From Chitinimonas viridis (GTDB lineage Bacteria; Pseudomonadota; Gammaproteobacteria; Burkholderiales; Chitinimonadaceae), in contig NZ_JAUFPU010000018.1 in assembly GCF_030409555.1 (NCBI RefSeq), forward strand, positions 669,532-733,531: a stretch of DNA of 64,000 bases, in the 5' to 3' direction. The number at the start of each line of letters is the position of its first letter. Position 1 is the first letter of the stretch. A program made the position numbers and the translations under genes. Below are positions 17,628 to 27,568 of the stretch, piece after piece. The notes below the pieces were generated by a model, which searched no databases, was not told where the DNA came from, and saw only the letters and a list, made by a program, of their open reading frames with translations.

Positions 17628-20600
17628 GGCAGAACTCCTTCGTGGGAGGAAACCGAGGGGATAGGTTTGCGCAGGCGGTTGGCGCCCGTAAGGCGCTGGC
17701 GCAGGCTGTCGATCTCATCGCGCTGCCGCTGCAGAAAGGTGTTGCGCACTGCGGCCAGGGTGCTGCCCGGCTGTGCGGCAATCTGCCCTGCCATGCTCAG
17801 CAGATTCGTTTCCAGGGCGCGGATCGTATGCGGCTTGAAGTAATCGGCATTGAACTCCCACTCCCCCCGCAGCCCCCCGTCCGCTTCGGCCAGGGTCAAC
17901 ATCAGGTCTAGCTTGCAGCTGCGGTTGCCGAGCACCAGCCGCTGCAGGGTGATTTCCGGCATGGCGGCTTCGCCAGATGCGGGGAAGTTCTGGAATACCA
18001 GCTTGGTCTGAAACAGGGGATGCTGTGAGAGGCCTCGCTCCAGCCCCAAGGCGGAAACGATCTGCTCTACCGGTACGTGTTTGTGACCGTAAGCCTCCAG
18101 CGTATTGGTCCGGGTACGCTGCAACAGCTGAGGGAAATCGCTGCAATCACGCAGGTCGGTGGCGATCGCTAGCTGGTGCACGAACAGGCCAACCAGGCGC
18201 TCTGTCTCTGCATGGTCTCGACCTGCCATGTCGGTACCCACCACGACGCTGTCCTGTTTGCTGTAGTCGGCGATGACCAGGTTGTAGATGGCCAGCAGCA
18301 CCACAAACAGCGAAGTGTCGTACTCAACCGCAATACGTTTGAGCGCAGCTGTGGTATCGGCATCCATGGCGAAGCTGGACTCCCCCAGGGGATAGCTCGC
18401 AGCGGCATGGCGGGGGGCATCGGTAGGCAACAGCGGCAGCTCGCGTACGAAAGCCAACGCCTCCAGCCAATAGTCCAGGCCATGGGTCGCCGCATCATCC
18501 TGGGCCTGGGCACGCTGCCACGCAGCAAAGTCGGTGTACTGTATGGGGAGCGGCGGTACGGCCGTGTCTGTCTCGTGCCGCACCCGTTCCCGATAAAAGC
18601 TAACCAGCTCCGCCGAGATGACTTGCATGGACCACCCATCGGCAACGATATGATGCATGTTCAGCAGCAGCACATGCTCGTTGTCACCCAAGCGATACAG
18701 CGTCGCCGTAAATACGGGGCCCTGCTCCAGATCAAAGGGCTGCAGCACCTCGCGCTGCAGTGCCAGCATGCACACCGCCATGGGCTGGGCATGGCTGCTC
18801 AAGTCCACCTGTACCATGGACCAAGCGGAAAGCGGCGCGATCTGCTGGCGGCCAACGCCTTGCCTGTTGACATAGCGGCTGCGGAGTATCTGATGACGGG
18901 AGACCAATGCTTGCAGCGCTGCCGCCAGGGCCCCGGTGTCCAAGCGGCCATCCAGCTTCAGCGCCACCGGCAGGTTGTAGCTTGTGCTATTGCCCAGTAA
19001 TGCCTCGAACCACAAGCGCTGCTGGGAGAACGACAAGGGATAGTCATCAGCGGGTGGCTGCGGTTCGATCGCCCGCCCCGTTGCCTGCCTGTCCTGAACC
19101 GATAGCCAGGCCGCCTGTTGCCGAATGGTAGGCTGCCCCAGGAACACCGCGAAAGCCGCGTCCACCCCCAGCTCATCACGTACGCGGCTGCATAGCCGCA
19201 TCATCAGCAATGAATTGCCGCCCAGTTCGAAGAAACTGTCGGTCGCACCTACCGTGGTCAACCCCAGGACATCGCACCAGATGCTTGCGAGGGCTGTTTC
19301 CAGCGCGCCCTGCACGGCCACCTGCCCGGTATCGGCGAGCAAGGCAGATTCGGCGGGTGGAAGGCGATGGCGGTCAACCTTGCCATTGGCACTGATAGGC
19401 ATGGCAGGCATCAGCACGATGGCCGCTGGCAGCATATAGGCGGGCAGACGAATCTGCAGTGCGGCCCGCAGGCTAGCCGCGCTGCATTGCACGCCCTGTG
19501 CCGGCACGACATAGGCGGCCAGGTACTTGCCTTTCTGAGGATGCTCGCAGACCATGACCATGGCCTCGCTCACCATGCCCAGATCCAGCAAGGCATGTTC
19601 AAGCTCTCCCAGTTCCACACGGAAGCCTCGTATCTTCACTTGATGATCCATGCGCGAGAGATACTGCAAGGTGCCATCAGCCAGCCAGCGCACCAGGTCG
19701 CCGGTTCGATACAGCGTGCCGCCTGCGGCAAAGGGGTCGCGCAGAAATTTCTCGGCGTTAAGCTCCGGGCGGTTCAGGTAGCCACGCGCGACGCCCTCTC
19801 CCCCCACATGCAGTTCGCCCACCGCCCCATAGGGAAGCAGCTCTTGATTGCTGCCCAGCACATAGCAACGGGTACCGCTGATCGGGCGCCCTATGGGGCA
19901 GGCATGCGGCAAGGCAGCATGCACCTCGTACCCCGTGGTGAAGGTGGTGTTCTCGGTGGGGCCATACATATTCAGCAGATGGCGTGGCTTGCCGGCTGCC
20001 ACGACACGGTTGATCGATTGCGTCTCTGCCTTTTCGCCGCCAAACAGCAAGCACCTTAGACCGGCAAACATGCCTGGCCTCAAGGCCGCCGTCTGGTTGA
20101 ACAGCGCCGTGGTCATCCACAGGATGCTGATACGCTGCTGCGTTAGCGTCGCCTCCAGGGCAGCAGGGTCTAGCAGCGTATCGGTAGGGACAAAGCAAAG
20201 GCAGGCACCGTTAAGCAGTGCTGCCCAGACTTCAAAGGTGGTGGCATCAAAGGCACTGCTGGAAGCCTGGGCAACAATGTCGGTGGGGGTGATATCGAGA
20301 TAATCAGGTGCACAAACCAGGCGCACTATTCCCCGCTGCTCGACCATGGCCCCCTTGGGCATGCCGGTGGAACCCGAGGTGTACATCAAATAGGCCAGGC
20401 GCCGGCCATCGCCTGCAGCAGGCATGACGAGCGGTGCATCAAAGCTAACCCCGCCGTCGCACTCACCTACGATCATGGTGGTTGCCAGGCTCGCGACAAA
20501 GGGCGCTGTCCGGCGGGAACACAGCAATAGTTCGCAACCGGCGTCCTCGATGATCAGGCCTATGCGCTCCATGGGTGCAGCGGTATCGAGCGGCACATAG

Positions 20601-22417
20601 GCGGCACCCGCCAGCAACACCGCCAGCATAGCCACCACCATGTCGACACCGCGCTCCAGATAGAGGCCGACCGGTTGTTCGTCGTGCAAGCCGTGCTGCG
20701 TCAGCACATCCGCCAGCTGGCGCACGCGCTGGCCCAGTTCGGCGTAGCTCAGGGTTTGCTCGCCGTCGACCAAGGCAGGTCGATCCGGATAGCGTTTTAC
20801 CTGTTCGAAGAAGACCTGTGGTACAGAGTCCCGCACGCCGGTCGTTTCAGCACCTGCCAATTGACCCAGCAATTGCTGGCGTTCGCTGGCCGGCAACATG
20901 TCTATTTCTGCCAGCGGCGTATCCGGCAAGGCCACCAGTGACTGCAGCAGCAGTTCAAACTGCGCCGCCATGCGCGCTATGGTTTCTGCCTTGAACAAGG
21001 CGCTGCAGTACTCCCATTGCAGGGCCAGCCCGCCGTCATGCTCAGCCACACTCAAGGTCAGATCGAACTTGGCCGTGTGGGCCGGCATGGTGACGGCCGA
21101 CAGCGCCAAGCCATCCAGTGTCACGGCAGCCGACTGGTTGTTCTGCATGGCAAACATGATCTGCACCAGCGGCGGGTGGCTGCTGGAGCGTTCTGGGTTC
21201 AAGGTTTCCACCAGCAGATCGAAAGGCACGTCCTGATTGCCGTAATCCTGCGCAATCCGCGTCGCGGCTTCTGCCAGGGCAAGCCGAAACGAGCTGCTGG
21301 CATCGATCGTATTGCGCAGCACCAGGGTATTGACGAAGAAACCGATCAAACCCTCAAGCTCGGGACGCAGGCGATTGGCAATCGGCGTGCCGAAAACCAC
21401 CTCGCGCTCATTGCTCCAGCGCGACAGCAATAGGGCAAATGCCAGTTGCAGGCCAATAAAGGGCGTCGTGCCGGTTTCACGGCAGAGCTGCCAAAACCTG
21501 CCCGTGCTTGCCCCATCCAGGGTGCTGGCATGCACTGCGCCGTCGTAGCGCTGCATGCCCGGCCGGGGAAAGTCGGTCGGTACGCCATGCAGGTGTGGAA
21601 TACCGTCCAGGCGCTGCCGCCAATAGTCGAGCTGGCGGTTCAGCCCCCCTTGTGCCTGCCAGGCGCTCTGCCAGACGGCGTAGTCGCCATACTGGGCCGC
21701 CAGCGCCGGCAGCGACACCGCACGCCCGTGGGTGGCAGCGGCATACAGTTGCGTGAACTCGGCCACCAGAACGCCCATGGACCAACCATCGGACGCAATG
21801 TGGTGCATGTTCAACAGCAGCACATGCTGCTCTTCAGACAATCGCACCAGCGTGGCGCGTAGCAGCAGGTCGGTCGCCAACTGGAAGGGGCGCGCGCACT
21901 CTGCGGCCATGAGCGCCTGCAAGTCCGTCGCCTGGCTCTGGCCTGCCGGCAGTTCAAGGTATCCCAACTCAAACTGGACACCCTCGCGCACCTGGCATAG
22001 GGGCTCGCCATCCTGCTCAACATAGACCGTACGCAGTACGCTATGGCGCTCGATGATGGCCTGGAACGCCTGTGCCGCGGCCTGACGGTCAAGCTTGCCA
22101 TCCACCCGCAGTGCCACGGGCATGTTGTAACTGGCACCTACACCGTTCATTCGATCCAGCAGCCACAGGCGCCGCTGGGCATAGGAAGGAGGGTAGTGGA
22201 GCTGCGTACCGGCGCTGATCGGGGGCGCACCGTGCTTTTCACGCGATTCGTGCTGGATCAGCAGGGCTAGCAAGGCATCCCGGTGCTGCCTGATCAGTGC
22301 GCCCAGTTCTTCGGTAATAACCCCCTGTGCAGCCCGCGTCACCAGCTTGCCGTCCTTGATGCGCAACTGTACGCCCAGCGCATTCAGGCGGTTGATTACT
22401 GCAATGGCATCTGTCAT
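17624..22417 (-). CDS. NRPS: TubC-type docking domain-C-A(Val-like)-T-C
   Basis: A 1597-residue synthetase. Residues 1-60 are a TubC-type docking domain (RLNALGVQLRIKDGKL, then an EELGALIRQHRDALLALL helix). A C domain follows (about 75-510; HHIASDG), then an A domain (about 525-1030; YTSGSTGMPKG, YGPTE). The pocket reads D-A-F-W-L-G-M-T-F-K, close to Val codes (DAFWIGGTFK) with Met in place of Gly, so Val or another branched residue is likely. Next come a T domain (Ser in GGNS, about 1045-1115) and a second C domain (about 1130-1560; HHIVADG) that serves the A domain of the next protein. It starts 3 bases after the previous synthetase stop and overlaps the hydroxylase start (ATGA). Confidence 0.93.
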   Translation of the reverse strand: MTDAIAVINRLNALGVQLRIKDGKLVTRAAQGVITEELGALIRQHRDALLALLIQHESREKHGAPPISAGTQLHYPPSYAQRRLWLLDRMNGVGASYNMPVALRVDGKLDRQAAAQAFQAIIERHSVLRTVYVEQDGEPLCQVREGVQFELGYLELPAGQSQATDLQALMAAECARPFQLATDLLLRATLVRLSEEQHVLLLNMHHIASDGWSMGVLVAEFTQLYAAATHGRAVSLPALAAQYGDYAVWQSAWQAQGGLNRQLDYWRQRLDGIPHLHGVPTDFPRPGMQRYDGAVHASTLDGASTGRFWQLCRETGTTPFIGLQLAFALLLSRWSNEREVVFGTPIANRLRPELEGLIGFFVNTLVLRNTIDASSSFRLALAEAATRIAQDYGNQDVPFDLLVETLNPERSSSHPPLVQIMFAMQNNQSAAVTLDGLALSAVTMPAHTAKFDLTLSVAEHDGGLALQWEYCSALFKAETIARMAAQFELLLQSLVALPDTPLAEIDMLPASERQQLLGQLAGAETTGVRDSVPQVFFEQVKRYPDRPALVDGEQTLSYAELGQRVRQLADVLTQHGLHDEQPVGLYLERGVDMVVAMLAVLLAGAAYVPLDTAAPMERIGLIIEDAGCELLLCSRRTAPFVASLATTMIVGECDGGVSFDAPLVMPAAGDGRRLAYLMYTSGSTGMPKGAMVEQRGIVRLVCAPDYLDITPTDIVAQASSSAFDATTFEVWAALLNGACLCFVPTDTLLDPAALEATLTQQRISILWMTTALFNQTAALRPGMFAGLRCLLFGGEKAETQSINRVVAAGKPRHLLNMYGPTENTTFTTGYEVHAALPHACPIGRPISGTRCYVLGSNQELLPYGAVGELHVGGEGVARGYLNRPELNAEKFLRDPFAAGGTLYRTGDLVRWLADGTLQYLSRMDHQVKIRGFRVELGELEHALLDLGMVSEAMVMVCEHPQKGKYLAAYVVPAQGVQCSAASLRAALQIRLPAYMLPAAIVLMPAMPISANGKVDRHRLPPAESALLADTGQVAVQGALETALASIWCDVLGLTTVGATDSFFELGGNSLLMMRLCSRVRDELGVDAAFAVFLGQPTIRQQAAWLSVQDRQATGRAIEPQPPADDYPLSFSQQRLWFEALLGNSTSYNLPVALKLDGRLDTGALAAALQALVSRHQILRSRYVNRQGVGRQQIAPLSAWSMVQVDLSSHAQPMAVCMLALQREVLQPFDLEQGPVFTATLYRLGDNEHVLLLNMHHIVADGWSMQVISAELVSFYRERVRHETDTAVPPLPIQYTDFAAWQRAQAQDDAATHGLDYWLEALAFVRELPLLPTDAPRHAAASYPLGESSFAMDADTTAALKRIAVEYDTSLFVVLLAIYNLVIADYSKQDSVVVGTDMAGRDHAETERLVGLFVHQLAIATDLRDCSDFPQLLQRTRTNTLEAYGHKHVPVEQIVSALGLERGLSQHPLFQTKLVFQNFPASGEAAMPEITLQRLVLGNRSCKLDLMLTLAEADGGLRGEWEFNADYFKPHTIRALETNLLSMAGQIAAQPGSTLAAVRNTFLQRQRDEIDSLRQRLTGANRLRKPIPSVSSHEGVLP

Positions 22418-22420
22418 GGC

Positions 22421-25400
22421 CTACCACTCCATCTCTTCGCTCGCCTGTGGCTCGGCGTGCTCAAGCGACTGGCGAATGCTGCGCGTGGCGGCAATCAACT
22501 CTGCCATCTCGCGTATGGTTCGCGCACGCATCAATTCCGCCATCGATAGCGCCACATCGCATGACTGGCTGATACGCAGCAGCAGGCGTGTCAGCAGCAG
22601 GGAATGACCGCCCAGGGCAAAGAAATCGGCATCCACGCTGAGCGCCGAGCGCCCAAGTACGTCTTCCCACAGGCTTTGTATTTCACGTTCCAATTCGTTG
22701 GCGGGTGCCACATAGCGGTCTTGTGGGTTGAACTCGGGCCGCGGGAGCGCCTTGATATCCACCTTGCGATTGGCGGTCATGGGCAGTGACTCCAGACAGG
22801 CCCACGATGCGGGCCGCATGTAGCCGGGCAGCCGCTCCTTCACCTGGGCGATGACGCGATCCAGCCCGAGCTCCCTGCCCGTCCCATCCAGCACGACATA
22901 GGCTGCCAACTGTTTGGCGCCCGACACCCCTTGCACCGGCATGACAAAGCACTGCACCACACCCTGCACCTCGCCAATGACCTGGCGCACCTCTTCAATC
23001 TCGACGCGGAAGCCCCTGATCTTGACCTGTCCATCCTTGCGACCAACAAACTCAAGCTGCCCATCTGCCAGTAGCCGGACCAAGTCGCCCGTGCGATAGA
23101 CGCGCTGCGACGGCATCCCCGCCAGGGCCAGCTGCACGAAGCGCTGCTGGGTCTGTTCCGGTTGGTTCAGGTAACCCGGCGACAAGGACAAGCCACCGAT
23201 ATGCAGCTCCCCTACCACGCCTTGCGGCAACGGCTGCATATCCTTGCCCAGCACCCAGCAGGGACCGTTGTCCAGGGGCAGGCCGATGGGCACGCCGCTG
23301 TAACGATCAGGCTCGGTCACCAAGGTACGGACATCGAAGGTCGTTGCCGTCACTGTTGCTTCGGCGGGGCCATAGACGTTGAGCAGGGCAACCTGCCCGC
23401 CAAACCGGCCTAGCCAGCGGTCTGCGTGCTCACGCGGCATGGCCTCGCCACCCACTGCGCAAACACGTAGGCAGTCGAGCGCTGCTGCCTCTGCCGGCAG
23501 CTCGGTACACAGCAGGTTCCAATAAGCTGTTGGCAAGGACAGCACGTTGATGCGCTCGCTGCCTATCAAGGCCCAGAACTCCGCCGCATCAGGTAGCCGG
23601 GGGGTCTCGCGCAAAACCAGTGTGCTGCCGCTGAACAGGCTGGCCAGCAATTCTTCGACAAACACGTCAAAGCCGGTATTCGATATCTGCAGCAGGCGCT
23701 CACCCGACTGCAGTCCATAGCGGCGCTGGATTGCGCCCAGGTAGGCCAAGGCATTGCCATGGTCTATCGTGACGCCCTTGGGACGCCCGGTCGACCCGGA
23801 GGTGTAGATCACATAGGCCAAATCGCCGGGGCGTACCACGGGCATCGCGTACGGTGCCGCCCCCTCGTTTGTGGCGGAAGCCAAGGCCTGCACCGGATGG
23901 ACCTGCACGCCTTCCGGCAAGCTGCCGACCCAACGGCCAGAATCGGCCACGATATGCCGCAGGCCCGACTCGGTCACGATATCGTACAGGCGAGACTGGC
24001 TTTGCTCCGGGTCCAGCGGTACGAACACAGCGCCCAATCGCCAAGTCGCCAGCAGCGCAATCACCATGTCCACGGTGGGCTGGGTATCAAAGCCCACCAG
24101 TTGACCGGCTTGTATGCCCAGCTGCCGTAGCTGTTGCGCCGCTGCGGCGATACGTGCGCTCAATTCGACATAGCTGAGTACCCGTCCGCCCTGCTTGATG
24201 GCTGGGAAGTCTGCATGCTGTTGCACCAGTGCCATAAAGACCGACATCAGGCTATCAGGGGTAGCTGTCTGCTCAGGCACGGTGGCCAGCCTTGCTGTCA
24301 GCACGGCATCGTCCTGACTCAGTAACCGGGCCGCCGCATCCATCCCCTCGACCATATGGGCCAATGCCAGACAGAGATAGTGCTGCACGCGCCGGGCAAA
24401 GCCTGCATCAAACCGCGCGGCATCAAACGACACATGTATCTGGCCAAGGTCGCGCTTCATGTCCATCACCACGAAAGCAACGCCCAGGCCCGTGCTCTCG
24501 AACTCAAACGCCCGCTTGCTGCGGGTTGCCTCGATACCGATATCTTCTGCCTGCTCCGTCACTGAAAAGTGGTTGTAGGTAAAGCTGGTTTCAAACAGCT
24601 CCCTGTCAGCATGCAAACGCTTGATCTCGGATAGTGGATAGAAACGCTTGGCCCAGATATCCGCTTCAGCCCGATAACAACGGCTAACCAGTTCAGCCCA
24701 GGTAGCTGGCCCGCAATCGAGCCGTAGCGGATGGGTAGACACATACAGACCCAGCAGGTGGTCGCCACCAGCGATCTCAGGCCTACCGTGTGTGGTCAGC
24801 CCCACCAGCACATCGAGTTCGCCACTGAACAGGCTGATCACCTTGGCATAGGCCGCCAGGAACAAGGATTTCAGCGGCACGCCCAGGGCACCGGCCAGCC
24901 GGCGGCAATGCGCGAATTGCGCGGCAGGAATCTCAACCGGCGGGATCTGCTTGGCCGTCTGGTCCCCACCATGCTCGGTGTGTAGCTGGGTGTAGGGAGC
25001 ATCAGCCATATAGGACGACCAGAACGCGGCCTGTGCCGGGTCAGCCAGTGCAGCCTGCTCCGCCTCGATCAACAGCCGGTAAGGCGCGGGGGGCAATTGC
25101 TGCGCGCTGACGCCTTGTTTTTCCAGCGCCGCATACTCCGTCATCAGTTGGGTCATGAAGCTGGCCAGCGACCAACCGTCCAGTATGGCGTGGTGTTCCA
25201 GCCAGATAAGCTCCAGCTCGCCCTCGGCAATCAGGTAGGCGTGTGCCTGGAACAAGGGCGGCGAAGCCAGGTCCAGCCTTTGCAGGCGCAGCCGGTCGAG
25301 TTCAGCGGCAAGATGGGCATGCTGCGCTTCGGCCGACATCGCCTGCAGATCGTAGACATGGATAGGTGGTTCAACGCAGGCATGCACCAGTTGAAGGGGT

Positions 25401-27553
25401 TCGGCATAGCCATGCAGCTGAAAGGATGTGCGGAGTATCTCGTGGGCAGCCATCACATTGCGCATGGCACTACGCATGCGCGCTATGTCCAGTCCGCCGC
25501 GATAACGCTGATTTAGTACATTGTGATACAGCGAGTTATCGCTGCTGGCCAGGTTGTGATACACCATGCCTTGCTGTAGCCGCGACATGGGATAAGCAGC
25601 CTCTATTCCGTCCGGCAGACGCGCACGATCCGCCTCGGATATCAGCTCGAACGCACCGACAACCCTGTCGGCAGGCGCGGTATCCTGTTGTAGCCGCAGC
25701 GCCAGATCGGCAATGCAGGGGCAATCGAACACATCCGCCACCGTCATATGCCTACCTGCCGCCTTGGCGCTGGCAACCAGGTTGACGGTTTTCAAGGAAT
25801 CGCCGCCCAAGGCGAAAAAGTTGTCGTGCGTGCCTACCCGCTCCAGCTGCAGCAGCTCGCCGACCAGTCTGCAAAGCACTTGCTCTGCCTCGGTGACCGG
25901 GGCAACGTAGCGCTGCTGCCAGACATCATCGCTGCCCGGTTGGGGCAGGCTATCCCGGTCGATCTTGCCATTATTGGTCTGCGGCAACACCGCCAGAGTC
26001 ACGACATGAGAGGGAATCATGTAGTCCGGCAGCACGCCTGCCAGATAGCGGTACAAGCTGGACTTCCAGTCCTCGCTCACCGGCTGTCCCAGTACCAGGT
26101 AGGCAGCCAGGCTGCGCTCCTCGCCCTGGCCCATGAGCGTGACCACCGCATCCCTGACCGCTTCATGGCCGATCAGATGCCGCTCGATATCACCCAGTTC
26201 GATACGAAAGCCGCGTAGCTTGACCTGGCCATCATTGCGGCCGATGTATTCCAGTACGCCGCCTTCCCGCTTGCGCGCCAGATCACCGGTGCGATACAGA
26301 CGGCCGATTTCACCAAAGGGATTGTCGATAAACCGCTCGGCCGTCAGCTCGGGGCGATTCAGGTAGCCACGACTGACGCCTGCCCCGCCCACATAAAGCT
26401 CACCGACCACGCCCTGTGGCACCGGCTTCTGCCGCTCGTTCAGGACATACAGCTTGAGGTCGGCCAGGGGCAGGCCGATATCGCTGATGCCCTGTTCAAC
26501 ATCCTGGGCCAGTACGCGCTTGTAGGTCACGTGCACCGTGGTTTCGGTAATGCCGTACATATTGACCAAGGCCGGCGTCGCATCGCCGAAACGTGCCACC
26601 CAGCGCGCCAGCCGCTTGGGCTCCAGCGCCTCGCCGCCAAAGATGACATAGCGCAGCTTGCCGGCATCATTCCTGGCCAGCATCTCGGTCATCAGGTTGG
26701 AGAAGGCCGTCGGCGTCTGGTTGAGCACGGTCACACCTTCCTGCAGCAGCAGCTCCGCCACGGCAGCAGGAGTACGTGATACCTCATACGGCACGATAAC
26801 CAGACGGCCGCCATACAGGAGTGCCCCCCAGATCTCCCAGACAGAGAAATCAAAGGCATAGGAATGGAACAGGCTCCAGACGTCCTGTTCCGAGAAGCCG
26901 AAGGGCCGCTCGGTGCTGGTAAACAGGCGGGCTACATTGCCGTGTTCAACCATCACGCCCTTGGGTTTGCCGGTTGAACCAGAGGTGTAGATCACATAGG
27001 CCAGATCCTTGCCCGTGACCTCGGGCAGGACCACGGCCGGTGCGGGCTCTGCCATCTCATCCAGAAAGCGCACCGGCGTACCGCAGTCCGCCAGGGCGGC
27101 CCGGTAGCGGGAGACCGACAGCACCAGGCGGGCTTGTGCATCCTCCCGGATAAAGCGCTGGCGTTCCTCCGGCACCGATGGGTCGATAGGCAGGTAGGCT
27201 GCGCCCGCCTTGAGCACGCCCAGTATGGCGACGACCAGCGGCAGCCCACGGTCCAGCGTGATCGCCACCAGCTCGCCCCGCTTTACTCCTGCGGCGACGA
27301 TATGCCTTGCCAGCACATCTGCCTGGGCATCCAGTTCGCCATAACTCAGCTGCATTCCCTCGCAACTGACCGCGATCGCATCCGGCCTGCGCCTGGCCCA
27401 CGCCTCGAAACGGCCATGCAGCTTGCCTGGATCATTCGTCTGGCGAGTCAGTGCCAGCAACCGCTGGCGTTGCTCCGGCGTCAGTTCTGCCAATCGAGCG
27501 CGCGCTTCGTCCGACACCTGCAGCGCGGGCTTGGTGTGTTCCTGCTTCATCAT
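22421..27553 (-). CDS. NRPS: A(Thr)-T-C-A(unassigned, acidic pocket)-T
   Basis: A 1710-residue synthetase that begins directly with an A domain (about 45-540); its C domain is at the end of the preceding PKS-NRPS. The first pocket reads D-F-W-N-I-G-M-V-H-K, the standard Thr code. A T domain (GGDS) follows, then a C domain (about 655-1090; HHAILDG). The second A domain (about 1120-1590) has pocket D-V-E-S-A-G-V-V-T-K. Glu at the third position is shared with codes for ornithine-type residues, but I cannot assign it. A final T domain (GGHS) and an acidic tail (ASEEMEW) follow; the tail may bind the docking domain of the next protein. The A7-A8 region of the second A domain has NRKVD in place of NGKxD. 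The ATG at 27553 or 27550 has GGAG upstream. Confidence 0.93.
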   Translation of the reverse strand: MMKQEHTKPALQVSDEARARLAELTPEQRQRLLALTRQTNDPGKLHGRFEAWARRRPDAIAVSCEGMQLSYGELDAQADVLARHIVAAGVKRGELVAITLDRGLPLVVAILGVLKAGAAYLPIDPSVPEERQRFIREDAQARLVLSVSRYRAALADCGTPVRFLDEMAEPAPAVVLPEVTGKDLAYVIYTSGSTGKPKGVMVEHGNVARLFTSTERPFGFSEQDVWSLFHSYAFDFSVWEIWGALLYGGRLVIVPYEVSRTPAAVAELLLQEGVTVLNQTPTAFSNLMTEMLARNDAGKLRYVIFGGEALEPKRLARWVARFGDATPALVNMYGITETTVHVTYKRVLAQDVEQGISDIGLPLADLKLYVLNERQKPVPQGVVGELYVGGAGVSRGYLNRPELTAERFIDNPFGEIGRLYRTGDLARKREGGVLEYIGRNDGQVKLRGFRIELGDIERHLIGHEAVRDAVVTLMGQGEERSLAAYLVLGQPVSEDWKSSLYRYLAGVLPDYMIPSHVVTLAVLPQTNNGKIDRDSLPQPGSDDVWQQRYVAPVTEAEQVLCRLVGELLQLERVGTHDNFFALGGDSLKTVNLVASAKAAGRHMTVADVFDCPCIADLALRLQQDTAPADRVVGAFELISEADRARLPDGIEAAYPMSRLQQGMVYHNLASSDNSLYHNVLNQRYRGGLDIARMRSAMRNVMAAHEILRTSFQLHGYAEPLQLVHACVEPPIHVYDLQAMSAEAQHAHLAAELDRLRLQRLDLASPPLFQAHAYLIAEGELELIWLEHHAILDGWSLASFMTQLMTEYAALEKQGVSAQQLPPAPYRLLIEAEQAALADPAQAAFWSSYMADAPYTQLHTEHGGDQTAKQIPPVEIPAAQFAHCRRLAGALGVPLKSLFLAAYAKVISLFSGELDVLVGLTTHGRPEIAGGDHLLGLYVSTHPLRLDCGPATWAELVSRCYRAEADIWAKRFYPLSEIKRLHADRELFETSFTYNHFSVTEQAEDIGIEATRSKRAFEFESTGLGVAFVVMDMKRDLGQIHVSFDAARFDAGFARRVQHYLCLALAHMVEGMDAAARLLSQDDAVLTARLATVPEQTATPDSLMSVFMALVQQHADFPAIKQGGRVLSYVELSARIAAAAQQLRQLGIQAGQLVGFDTQPTVDMVIALLATWRLGAVFVPLDPEQSQSRLYDIVTESGLRHIVADSGRWVGSLPEGVQVHPVQALASATNEGAAPYAMPVVRPGDLAYVIYTSGSTGRPKGVTIDHGNALAYLGAIQRRYGLQSGERLLQISNTGFDVFVEELLASLFSGSTLVLRETPRLPDAAEFWALIGSERINVLSLPTAYWNLLCTELPAEAAALDCLRVCAVGGEAMPREHADRWLGRFGGQVALLNVYGPAEATVTATTFDVRTLVTEPDRYSGVPIGLPLDNGPCWVLGKDMQPLPQGVVGELHIGGLSLSPGYLNQPEQTQQRFVQLALAGMPSQRVYRTGDLVRLLADGQLEFVGRKDGQVKIRGFRVEIEEVRQVIGEVQGVVQCFVMPVQGVSGAKQLAAYVVLDGTGRELGLDRVIAQVKERLPGYMRPASWACLESLPMTANRKVDIKALPRPEFNPQDRYVAPANELEREIQSLWEDVLGRSALSVDADFFALGGHSLLLTRLLLRISQSCDVALSMAELMRARTIREMAELIAATRSIRQSLEHAEPQASEEMEW

Positions 27554-27568
27554 CGTATTGCTCCCTGA

